Assembly: GCA_965116565.1 (NCBI GenBank)
Contig: OZ220699.1
Location: 1,488,001-1,552,000 of the forward strand
Direction: 5' to 3'
From: Bin87 sp965116565
Lineage (GTDB): Bacteria > Chloroflexota > Dehalococcoidia > Lucifugimonadales > UBA3495
Length of the DNA stretch: 64,000 nt
A program made the position numbers and the translations under genes. Below are positions 52,401 to 59,892 of the stretch, one piece after another (position 1 is the first letter of the stretch; every line of letters begins with the position of its first letter). The notes under the pieces were generated by a model. It was not told where the DNA came from, did not search any database, and saw nothing but the letters and a program-made list of their open reading frames with translations.

Positions 52401-52973
52401 ATGAGAGCGGCAGCGTTGACGAAATCCAGGATACGACGAGCGCGGGCCGGACTGGAAGAGGCGCGGGCGGACGGTGGGGAGGATGGGGCGCTGTTGCTGG
52501 CCGCGCAGCACCGGTTGGCGCACGCGTACCGGGCGGCGCGTCGGTTTGACGATGCCATCGACTGGTTCTCGGATACCGTCGACAAAAGCGCGGGGATTCA
52601 CGGCCCCGGCCATCCGGAGACGCTCAAGTACCGCAGCAGCCTGGCGAACTGCCACTACGCGGCGGGGTACACCGAGCGGGCGATCGGGATGTTCCGGGAG
52701 TTATACGAAGCCCGCCGTCTGGCTTTGGGCGAGGAGCATCCGGATACGATGCGGAGCCGGGGGAGCCTGGCAAACGCGTTGGAGTCGTCGGGTCGTGGGA
52801 AAGAGGCAGAGGCACTGCATCGTCGGAACGTAGGGGACCGGGAGGCTGTCCTGGGTATGGAGCATCCTTCAACGCAGGCAAGCCGGAGGAACCTTCAGCG
52901 GATCGCGGGAGGCCCGGTTGGTGGAAGCGATATTGCACCCGAACCGGGCGAGGGTGGACGGGCGGCGCAGTAA
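52401..52973 (+). CDS. tetratricopeptide repeat protein (kinesin-light-chain-like)
   Basis: A 190-residue soluble protein of about three TPR units of 42 residues: HRLAHAYRAARRFDDAIDWF, then HPETLKYRSSLANCHYAAGY, then HPDTMRSRGSLANALESSGR, each followed by an HP-type linker. The 42-residue period is that of the TPR_12 subtype common in Chloroflexota and Cyanobacteria. Probably a protein-protein interaction adaptor. ATG 52401 chosen; a TTG-started extension back to 52350 reads through a small direct repeat (GAGAGCGCGTC twice). Confidence 0.8.
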   Translation: MRAAALTKSRIRRARAGLEEARADGGEDGALLLAAQHRLAHAYRAARRFDDAIDWFSDTVDKSAGIHGPGHPETLKYRSSLANCHYAAGYTERAIGMFRELYEARRLALGEEHPDTMRSRGSLANALESSGRGKEAEALHRRNVGDREAVLGMEHPSTQASRRNLQRIAGGPVGGSDIAPEPGEGGRAAQ

Positions 52974-53101
52974 GGTGCGATGCAGAGCGCGGACCGGGTC
53001 GTCAATGCCAAACAGGACAGCGTCACTTGGCTCGTGCGAGGTGATGGCATTCGCCGCGCGCTCACGAATCCGGAGACCCGGCGGCCGGCGTAACCGGTGA
53101 G

Positions 53102-55690
53102 ATGTTGAACGTTCCGCGAACTGCGTGGTCCTCGATTGCCTCGGCGCGGGCGCCGGGCGGGTGGCATTGGCCGCGGTTGGGTTGGCTGGAATGGGCGTTT
53201 GTGGCGATGGTCCTGGCGGCGGCGGCGCTGCGGCTGTGGGAGTTGGACGGGCGGGTGATGCACTACGACGAGGCGATTCACCTGCACTATGCGTGGAAGC
53301 TGGCGCGGGGAATCGAGTTTCTCCATTCGCCATGGATGCACGGGCCGCTGCAGATCGAAATGGTGTCCATTTTTCTGCGGGTGTTCGGCGATACAGATTT
53401 CGTAGCGCGCCTGCCCTACGCGCTTTTCGGGGCCGCGCTGGTGGGGTTGCCATATTTGCTGAGGCGGCAGATTGGAGACAGGGGCGCGATCTGCGCCGGC
53501 GTGATCCTGACGTTTTCGCCGTCGTTGCTGTACTTCAGCCGGTTCGGACGCAATGACATCCTGATGGCGGTGTGGGCGGTGTTGCTGCTGATTTTCCTGT
53601 GGAGGTACGTGGAAAATGAAAAGCGGAGGTACCTGTTCGGAGCGGCGGCAGTTACGGCGTTGATGCTGGCCTCCAAGGAGACGGCCTACTTTGTGATCCT
53701 GTTCATGGGAGTTGCGGCGCTGGGCCTGAGTTGGCGGAGACTGTGGGACGTGGCGCGCCGCCGCATTCCGTTGGCCGGCGCGGGTGGCGCGGCCGGCTTT
53801 TTTGTGCTGCTGGCGACTTTGACCCTGCCCCAGGCGGCGGCTGCGATTTCGGTGGTGCAGAAGCCGCTGGGGCTCACGTTTGCTGCTGCGGACGCAGGTT
53901 CGACGGGAGATACCGGCGCGCCCGTATGGGAGGCGCCGTTCGTGTCGCTGCCCGTTTGGGAGGCGCCCATCTGGATGCATGCCGCGGGGCTAATGGGGTT
54001 GTTGGGAGCGCTGGCTGCAGTGGCGTGGTTTGTATGGAGGGCCCGGAGCGGGCTGGACCTGGCGGCTGTCGCTGTGGCGGGAACTTGCGCAGTGGCGGCG
54101 GTGGCAGTGGTGGTGGTGGGACCGGCGCACGGGATGCTGCCAGATTCGGGCATGACCGGGATGTACCTGGACTGCGCGTTGGGCGGCGCACTGCTGGCGA
54201 TGGGAGCGGCGATGGCGTTTGTGGCGCCAGCGTCGATACGAGGGTGGCGTCGGATCGCGCTGCTGCTCGGGCCGGCGGCGGTGTTGACGTGGTTGTGGCT
54301 GGCGGCTTTGGGCGGCGGCTTTGGCCTGGTGGGGGACCTGCTGCCGGCAGCGGCGCCGGTGGCGGAACTCGCGGAGGGCAAAGTCGCGGTGAACTATCTG
54401 GTTCCGGTTCTGACGCTGCTTTTGCTGCTGGTGGCCGGCGGAGCGGTGGGCATTTACTGGGGCGGAGGGACGTGGCTGGTTTGCGCGGGGATTTTTTACG
54501 CCATCTGGACGACGCTATACACGACGTTTTTCACCAACTGGCCGGGGGTTTTTACGGGAGCGTGGCAGAGCCTGGGTTACTGGCTGGCACAGCAGGAGGT
54601 CGCGCGAGGGAACCAGCCCTGGTACTACTATGGCGTTGGTCTGACGGTGTATGAATCGCTGGCGCTGGTGTTCGGCATAGCGGCGGTGGTGTGGTTGTTC
54701 CGCCGGCGCGAGGCATTCGGGATCGTGCTGTCCGCCTGGGTGATCGCGACGCTGGTGATGTACACGATCGCGGCGGAGAAGATGCCGTGGCTGCTGGTGA
54801 ACATAACCGTGCCGCTGGCGCTGGCCGGCGGCATGCTGCTCGGGCACCTGGCAAAGGGCATGCGGTGGCCGGTCGAAATACGTGAACGATGGCGGATGAG
54901 CGCGTTGCTGGGGTTGACGCCGCTGTGGCTGGGGATGGCGGTCTGGGTCGGATGGCTGGCAGTGCGCGGCGACGCGGCGAACCTGCCGGCGTGGCTGGCA
55001 GGGCTGATCCTGCTGCCGATGGCGTTGGTGTTGGCGTGGCTGGTGCGGGTGCAGCCCGGGGGTGGGAAAGTGATGGCGCTGGGCACAGCGGGACTGCTGC
55101 TGGTTTTCGGCACGGCGACCGGGTTCCGGGCGGCGTACACATACGACGATTCCAGCGTGGAGATACTGGCGTACGCGCAGGGGTCGGCGGACCTGGTGGA
55201 GTCGCACATGGCGCTGCGGGACGGGGCGTTGACCTCCAACGAGCACGCATCGGTCAAGGTGGACTACGACATGTGGTACCCGTTCCAGTGGTACGTGCGG
55301 AACGACACGGAGGAGGGAACGCTGTGGTTCGACCACCTTTGCGCGGCCAACGTCGACTCCGGGTCCGAGGAGTGCCGCAAAGTCGGCGAGGACACGGCGC
55401 CCCGCGTTTACATGGCGGAGGTGGCGCATGCCGTGCCCGCGGAAGATGCCCCGGCGTACCGGCGGGAAGGGCCGATGCGCAACCTGCTATGGTATCCTGA
55501 AACGTACCGCAGGCCGGGCGAGGACCGGGAGGATACCGGGGTTTGGGAGCAACTGGCGGCGGACGTTGACTTTTTCCGAGACACGGCGGCCGATCCGGAC
55601 AAATGGCAGCAGGCGATCGAGTACATAGTGGCGCGCCGCCAGGACAGCGACTGGTATTCCGCCGAGTACTACCAATACACCAGGAATTAG
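53102..55690 (+). CDS. Agl23-like / TIGR03663 family membrane glycosyltransferase-type protein
   Basis: An 862-residue polytopic protein. The first extracytoplasmic loop has RLWELDGRVMHYDEAIHLHYA, and SPWMHGPLQIEM, matching the GT39/ArnT-type and TIGR03663 (flippase-associated Agl23) pattern with the DE pair. At least 14 hydrophobic helices follow, with a long extra hydrophobic insert (residues 215-480), then a soluble C-terminal domain (from about 690) ending in YSAEYYQY. It would act on lipid-linked sugars at the membrane. First gene of a four-gene plus-strand cluster. Confidence 0.82.
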   Translation: MLNVPRTAWSSIASARAPGGWHWPRLGWLEWAFVAMVLAAAALRLWELDGRVMHYDEAIHLHYAWKLARGIEFLHSPWMHGPLQIEMVSIFLRVFGDTDFVARLPYALFGAALVGLPYLLRRQIGDRGAICAGVILTFSPSLLYFSRFGRNDILMAVWAVLLLIFLWRYVENEKRRYLFGAAAVTALMLASKETAYFVILFMGVAALGLSWRRLWDVARRRIPLAGAGGAAGFFVLLATLTLPQAAAAISVVQKPLGLTFAAADAGSTGDTGAPVWEAPFVSLPVWEAPIWMHAAGLMGLLGALAAVAWFVWRARSGLDLAAVAVAGTCAVAAVAVVVVGPAHGMLPDSGMTGMYLDCALGGALLAMGAAMAFVAPASIRGWRRIALLLGPAAVLTWLWLAALGGGFGLVGDLLPAAAPVAELAEGKVAVNYLVPVLTLLLLLVAGGAVGIYWGGGTWLVCAGIFYAIWTTLYTTFFTNWPGVFTGAWQSLGYWLAQQEVARGNQPWYYYGVGLTVYESLALVFGIAAVVWLFRRREAFGIVLSAWVIATLVMYTIAAEKMPWLLVNITVPLALAGGMLLGHLAKGMRWPVEIRERWRMSALLGLTPLWLGMAVWVGWLAVRGDAANLPAWLAGLILLPMALVLAWLVRVQPGGGKVMALGTAGLLLVFGTATGFRAAYTYDDSSVEILAYAQGSADLVESHMALRDGALTSNEHASVKVDYDMWYPFQWYVRNDTEEGTLWFDHLCAANVDSGSEECRKVGEDTAPRVYMAEVAHAVPAEDAPAYRREGPMRNLLWYPETYRRPGEDREDTGVWEQLAADVDFFRDTAADPDKWQQAIEYIVARRQDSDWYSAEYYQYTRN

Positions 55691-55716
55691 GCACCACCAG
55701 GGTTAGCGTGTGACGA

Positions 55717-56259
55717 ATGACGACGGCGACGGCACTACCGGAACCGGGCGAGGCCACAGTGGCAGACCGGGTGTGCATCAGCCGGCGATTGATCCAACAG
55801 GCGCGGGCGGAATTGGACCAGGGTGACCGTTTGCAGGCCACCGAGAAGGTCTGGGGAGCGTTGGCCCAGATGATGAAGGCGCACGGGCAGCAACGCGGGT
55901 GGTTGAACCTGGGCAGCCATCGAACGGTGGGACACATCGCGCGGCAACTGGCGGCCGAGTACGACGACCGCCGCATCACTGATGCCTACATCGCGGCAGA
56001 CAATGGGCACCGGAACTTCTACGACAACGAGATGAGCCCGCCGGAAATTTCGGAGACCATAGTTGTGGTGGGGAATGTGCTACCGGAGTTGGAGCGAGGG
56101 CTGGAAGAATCGCCGCGTCCCGTCGTGGTGAGTGAAGAAAACGTCTGGAGGATCAGGACGCTGACGGGTCGGCAGAATCTGGAGGTTGGGGATTCGTCCC
56201 CCGTGCGATTTTCGAACACGCACGATGCCGGCGTTGATGGGAACGGTGATGCGACGTAA
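55717..56259 (+). CDS. PaREP1/HEPN-domain protein
   Basis: A 180-residue protein. The domain is clear: SRRLIQQARAELDQGDRLQA, TEKVWGALAQMMKAHGQQRGW, then DAYIAADNGHRNFYDNEMSP, which is the canonical PaREP1 series (GD-QA-EK-WGA then HxNFY). These helical domains belong to the HEPN group. The C-terminal 50 residues are disordered-looking. It lies 26 bases after the Agl23-like gene and 87 before the flippase gene, which is an unusual place for a HEPN protein. Confidence 0.78.
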   Translation: MTTATALPEPGEATVADRVCISRRLIQQARAELDQGDRLQATEKVWGALAQMMKAHGQQRGWLNLGSHRTVGHIARQLAAEYDDRRITDAYIAADNGHRNFYDNEMSPPEISETIVVVGNVLPELERGLEESPRPVVVSEENVWRIRTLTGRQNLEVGDSSPVRFSNTHDAGVDGNGDAT

Positions 56260-56346
56260 AGCGTTTGCGCACGCGGCGGGGCCGACCGCCGGGGAGGCCG
56301 GGCCGGCGATTCAGCGTCGATCGACGAGACTGCCATCCATCATGAT

Positions 56347-57465
56347 ATGGCCTACTTCCTAGGCAACTGGCGGTTCTGGGCCGGCGTAGTGGTCAGCGTG
56401 GGGACGCTGGCCTTATTGGTGCTGCTGGTGGACCGGAGGGAGCTTTGGGAGGCGCTGAGGACGGCGAACTACCTGTATCTGGCGCCGGCCATAGTCCTGT
56501 ATTTTGTGGGTCAGTGGTTTCGCGCGTTGCGATGGCAATACCTGCTTTCCCCGATTGCTCGCATCTCCGCCAGGAGACTGTATCCGGTAATAGTCATCGG
56601 GTACCTGGCGAACAATGTGCTGCCGGCGCGGATCGGAGAGCTGGTGCGGGCGGTGTACCTGGCGCAGCGTGAACGGGAGGTCAGCGTGCCGGCGTCGATT
56701 GCGACGCTAAGCGTGGAGCGGTTGTACGACGGGCTGACGCTGCTGGCATTGGGTGCGGTGGCAGCGCCGATCCTGCTGGCAGCGGGGTTGTTCAGCGAAG
56801 CCAGCCTTGCGTACCAATCGACCGCGGTTGCGCTGATGGCCGGCGTGGTGGTGAGTTTTGTCGCGGCGCTGGGGATCCTGACCGCGCTGGCGTGCAGCCG
56901 GCGGACGGTGAACCGGCTGCTGAAATTGACCGGGATCCTGCCCCTGCGGTTCCGGCAGCTGGCGGCGGACGTAGTGGTCGGATTCGTCGAAGGACTGGGT
57001 TCCCTGAACTCGCCGGGGAAGCACGTGATACTGTTCGTGAGCTCGCTGCCGATCTGGCTGGCCGAGTCCGGCGTGTATCTGATCGTGGCGTACTCGTTCA
57101 ACCTGGACGCGTATTTCGCGTCGTTCTGGTTCCTGGTGCTGGCGATCGTGTTGGTAACGGTGACTTCGAACCTGATCACCGCGATCCCGGCGTCCATCGG
57201 GGGCATTGGCGCATTTGAGGTGGTGGCGCAGCAGACGCTGGTCGGATTGGCGGTGGGCGCAGCGACGGCGGCATCGTACTCGGTGGCGGTGCACCTGCTG
57301 GCGCTTTGGCTGCCGGTGAACCTGGTGGGTGTTGCCCTCCTGCTGTGGAACCACGTGTCGCTGCGCGGGTTGACCACAATGCCGGAGTCGGCGGCGGAGG
57401 CAGAACCGAAAGACAAGGACCAAGTCGAACAGGCCGGAAACGTACGGGTGGCGCAGGACGATTAA
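56347..57465 (+). CDS. AglD/LPG-synthase-type flippase-like membrane protein (UPF0104)
   Basis: A 372-residue integral membrane protein with about eight helices: GQWFRALRWQYLLSPIARIS, VIGYLANNVLPARIGELVRA (family hallmark), SVERLYDGLTLLALGA, and ITAIPASIGGIGAFEVVAQQ. This is the lysylphosphatidylglycerol-synthase transmembrane / AglD family, linked in archaea and bacteria to lipid-linked sugar transfer or flipping. The C-terminal tail is charged and cytoplasmic. It ends 3 bases before the FAD oxidoreductase. Confidence 0.88.
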   Translation: MAYFLGNWRFWAGVVVSVGTLALLVLLVDRRELWEALRTANYLYLAPAIVLYFVGQWFRALRWQYLLSPIARISARRLYPVIVIGYLANNVLPARIGELVRAVYLAQREREVSVPASIATLSVERLYDGLTLLALGAVAAPILLAAGLFSEASLAYQSTAVALMAGVVVSFVAALGILTALACSRRTVNRLLKLTGILPLRFRQLAADVVVGFVEGLGSLNSPGKHVILFVSSLPIWLAESGVYLIVAYSFNLDAYFASFWFLVLAIVLVTVTSNLITAIPASIGGIGAFEVVAQQTLVGLAVGAATAASYSVAVHLLALWLPVNLVGVALLLWNHVSLRGLTTMPESAAEAEPKDKDQVEQAGNVRVAQDD

Positions 57466-57468
57466 TCG

Positions 57469-58800
57469 ATGCGGGTAGGAATCATCGGCGGGGGCGCGGC
57501 CGGATTGGCGGCGGCCTATGAGCTGACCAAGCGAGGGCACTTTGCAGAAGTGTTTGAGGCGGCGCCTTTCCTGGGTGGGCAGGCATCCACCTTCGAGGTG
57601 GGCGGCGGCCGGCTGGAGCGCGGCTACCATCACCTTTTCGTGAGCGACACGGACATGGTGGAGCTGATCGAGGAGCTGGGCCTGGGCGACTCTATGGAGT
57701 GGCTGGAGTCGAAGGTGGGACTGTTCCACGGCGGCCGCATCTGGGACTTCGCCACACCCATGGACCTGCTGAAGTTTTCTCCGCTCCCGTTCACGCAACG
57801 CATCCGGCTGGGACTGTGGACGTTTCTGCTGCAGAAAACGGCGAACTGGAAGAAGTATGAGGGTGTTACGGCGGCGGAGTGGACGCGGCGGCACATGGGG
57901 GACGCGGCGTACCGGGTGATCTGGGAGCCGATGCTGCGAGGGAAATTCGGCGACCATTACGACAAGGTGAGCATGACGTGGCTGTGGGGCAAGATCTACC
58001 TGCGGGTGGCGTCGCGCAAGGGGATGCAGAAAGAGCGGCTGGGGTATCCCATGTGCAGCTTTGGCGCGGTGTTCGACCTGTGCGGCGAACGAGTGGAGGA
58101 GCAGGGCGGAAAAGTACACACCGGTGTGGGCGCGAGGCGGCTCAACGTTGAAGGCGGCACAGCGGTGGGATTCACGGTGGCACCGCACGGCGGAGAGGAA
58201 CAGGACCGTGAGTATGACGCGGTGATCGCCACCACGCCGTCGTATGTGTTCACGCGGTTGGCGCCGGAACTTCCGGAGGAGTACCGGAACGTGCTGGAGT
58301 CGGCGCAGTACCTGTCGGCGGTGCTGATGATCCTGGTGCTGGACCGGCCCTTGACGTCGAAATACTGGCTCAACGTGGCCGACAGGTCGCTGCCGTTCGT
58401 GGGTGTGATCGAGCACACGAACATGATCGACCGGGACCTGTACGGCGGCCATCACATTGTGTACCTGACCAACTACCCGGACCGGGACAGCGAGCTTTAT
58501 CGCAAGGAACCCGCGGAGTTGCTGGAAGAGTTCGTGCCGCACCTAAGGAAGCTGAACCCTGAGTTTTCCCGGGAATGGATCGTGGAGTATCACCACCACC
58601 GCGTGGACGGGGCGCAACCGATAATAGGGGCCAACTACGGCGAGCGCATTCCGGACCACCGAACGCCGATCAAATCCCTTTACCTGGCGAATACGACGCA
58701 GATATATCCGGAGGACCGGGGGACGAACTACTCGGTGCGGATGGGGCGGCAGGTGGCGCGGATGGCGCTGGAGGATTGGGGTGAGAACGGAACGCGATGA
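57469..58800 (+). CDS. FAD-dependent oxidoreductase (protoporphyrinogen-oxidase / UDP-galactopyranose-mutase-like)
   Basis: A 443-residue flavoprotein. The N-terminal dinucleotide motif is VGIIGGGAAGLAAAYELTKRG, followed by FLGGQASTFEVGGGRLERG and a C-terminal LYLANTTQIYPEDRGTNYSV flavin-closing segment. The middle domain (FLLQKTANWKKYEGVTAAEW, WEPMLRGKFGDHY) matches the amine-oxidase/HpnE-like branch found in glycan and carotenoid clusters. With the Agl23-like and AglD-like genes upstream, modification of a lipid-linked sugar or isoprenoid is likely. Confidence 0.85.
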   Translation: MRVGIIGGGAAGLAAAYELTKRGHFAEVFEAAPFLGGQASTFEVGGGRLERGYHHLFVSDTDMVELIEELGLGDSMEWLESKVGLFHGGRIWDFATPMDLLKFSPLPFTQRIRLGLWTFLLQKTANWKKYEGVTAAEWTRRHMGDAAYRVIWEPMLRGKFGDHYDKVSMTWLWGKIYLRVASRKGMQKERLGYPMCSFGAVFDLCGERVEEQGGKVHTGVGARRLNVEGGTAVGFTVAPHGGEEQDREYDAVIATTPSYVFTRLAPELPEEYRNVLESAQYLSAVLMILVLDRPLTSKYWLNVADRSLPFVGVIEHTNMIDRDLYGGHHIVYLTNYPDRDSELYRKEPAELLEEFVPHLRKLNPEFSREWIVEYHHHRVDGAQPIIGANYGERIPDHRTPIKSLYLANTTQIYPEDRGTNYSVRMGRQVARMALEDWGENGTR

Positions 58801-58872
58801 TGCGTCAACGGATGTCGCAATCCTGCCAGGTAGAATCCTCGGGAATAGGACCTTATTGAGATCGGCGGCGCG

Positions 58873-59070
58873 GTGAGAACTACGGTTAACCTGGACGACG
58901 AATTGTCGGAAGACGACAAAAGGTTCACCGGCATCGAAAGTACGACTAAATTGGTCGACGCGGCCCTCAAGGTTGCGGTTCGAAGGAAGACAGCCGGTCG
59001 ATTGGCTGACATGGGAGGTGCGACGCCCGACCTGCAACCCATCTCGAGGCGGCGCAGCGAACCTGGATGA
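58873..59070 (+). CDS. VapB-like type II antitoxin, apparently without a toxin
   Basis: A 65-residue protein with the VapB/DUF2191 layout: MRTTVNLDDELSEDDKRFTG (ribbon-helix-helix DNA-binding start), KLVDAALKVAVRRKTAGRLA, then GGATPDLQPISRRR. A GTG start. In the family it represses its own operon and neutralises a PIN-domain VapC toxin encoded next door. The following 150 bases hold no PIN gene, so it is solitary or a remnant. The frame is intact. Confidence 0.72.
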   Translation: MRTTVNLDDELSEDDKRFTGIESTTKLVDAALKVAVRRKTAGRLADMGGATPDLQPISRRRSEPG

Positions 59071-59186
59071 AGCAAGCGGTTAGGGGTGTGAGTTTACCTG
59101 GTCGTGTCGTACGATCGGGCGGTCCGGGCGTGGGTTTGGTGAAAACCGGCAGAGGGCGTAACAAGCAGGATGTGACAATTTTTAGT

Positions 59187-59192
59187 ATAATA
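59187..59192 (+). promoter_or_regulatory. -10 element before the pseudo-glutaminase/gyrA pair
   Basis: A perfect TATAAT in an AT-rich island (59178-59220), with no acceptable -35 hexamer. The transcript would begin near 59199, giving a 25-base leader without a Shine-Dalgarno before TTG 59224. Confidence 0.45.
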
Positions 59193-59223
59193 AAAAGAAC
59201 ATCTATCAGTAATTGATTTTCCC

Positions 59224-59892
59224 TTGCCCACAATCGCCGTCCTGGCCGCCACCCGCAACGGCCAACATCCAGACCCCAGCATCCGCGCGGTTGAAGAGGC
59301 GGGCGGACGCGCGAATGTGATCAATCCGTCGTCAGGGACGTCCGAGTTGGACGGAGCCGGAGGCCTGCTGGTGCCCGATGCTGGTTTCACGGGGGGAGAA
59401 CCGGACGACAGGGCCCTGGTTTTGCTCGATGCGGCGCTGGCGGCGGACATGCCGGTGCTGCTGACCGGCAAAGGAATGTATCTGCTCAACGCGGCTTTTG
59501 GGGGCACGGCGCCACCGGTCGGTGGGTCCGTTTCTGCTCGCGGCGAGGACGAGCAGACGGACGGGCGGGGGAGGCGGCAGATTTACCTGTCGCCCGGTTC
59601 CAAGATGGCGGCCATCATCGGGAGCGCGGGCATGTTTCGCGTGAACTCGGCGGCGTGGAATTGCCGCATGCGGTTAAGGGAACCGCAGAGGGCAGAACGG
59701 TTGATGTCCATCGCATATCAACTCGACGACGGGACAATAGAAGGACTGGAGAGCAAAGAGCACAGTTGGGTAATCGGCGTGCATTTTTTGCCCGAACGCG
59801 CCGAGGAAGTACCAGCCAGTTTCAACAGCTTGTTTTTGGGATTGGTTGAACGGGCGGGAGATTTCGCCGCCACAGGAGATAGCCAAATATGA
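59224..59892 (+). CDS. degenerate class I glutamine amidotransferase-like protein (PuuD/peptidase C26 type)
   Basis: A 222-residue protein with the gamma-glutamyl-gamma-aminobutyrate hydrolase fold outline: LAATRNGQHPDPSIRAVEEA, GAGGLLVPDAGFTGGEPDD, then the nucleophile elbow LLTGKGMYLLNAAFGGT and the end motif GVHFLPERAEEV. In active enzymes the elbow reads GICRGMQ and the end GVQWHPE. Here the Cys is Gly82 and the His is Leu189, so classical glutaminase activity should be lost. It starts at TTG 59224 and its stop overlaps the gyrA ATG by 4 bases. Confidence 0.72.
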   Translation: MPTIAVLAATRNGQHPDPSIRAVEEAGGRANVINPSSGTSELDGAGGLLVPDAGFTGGEPDDRALVLLDAALAADMPVLLTGKGMYLLNAAFGGTAPPVGGSVSARGEDEQTDGRGRRQIYLSPGSKMAAIIGSAGMFRVNSAAWNCRMRLREPQRAERLMSIAYQLDDGTIEGLESKEHSWVIGVHFLPERAEEVPASFNSLFLGLVERAGDFAATGDSQI

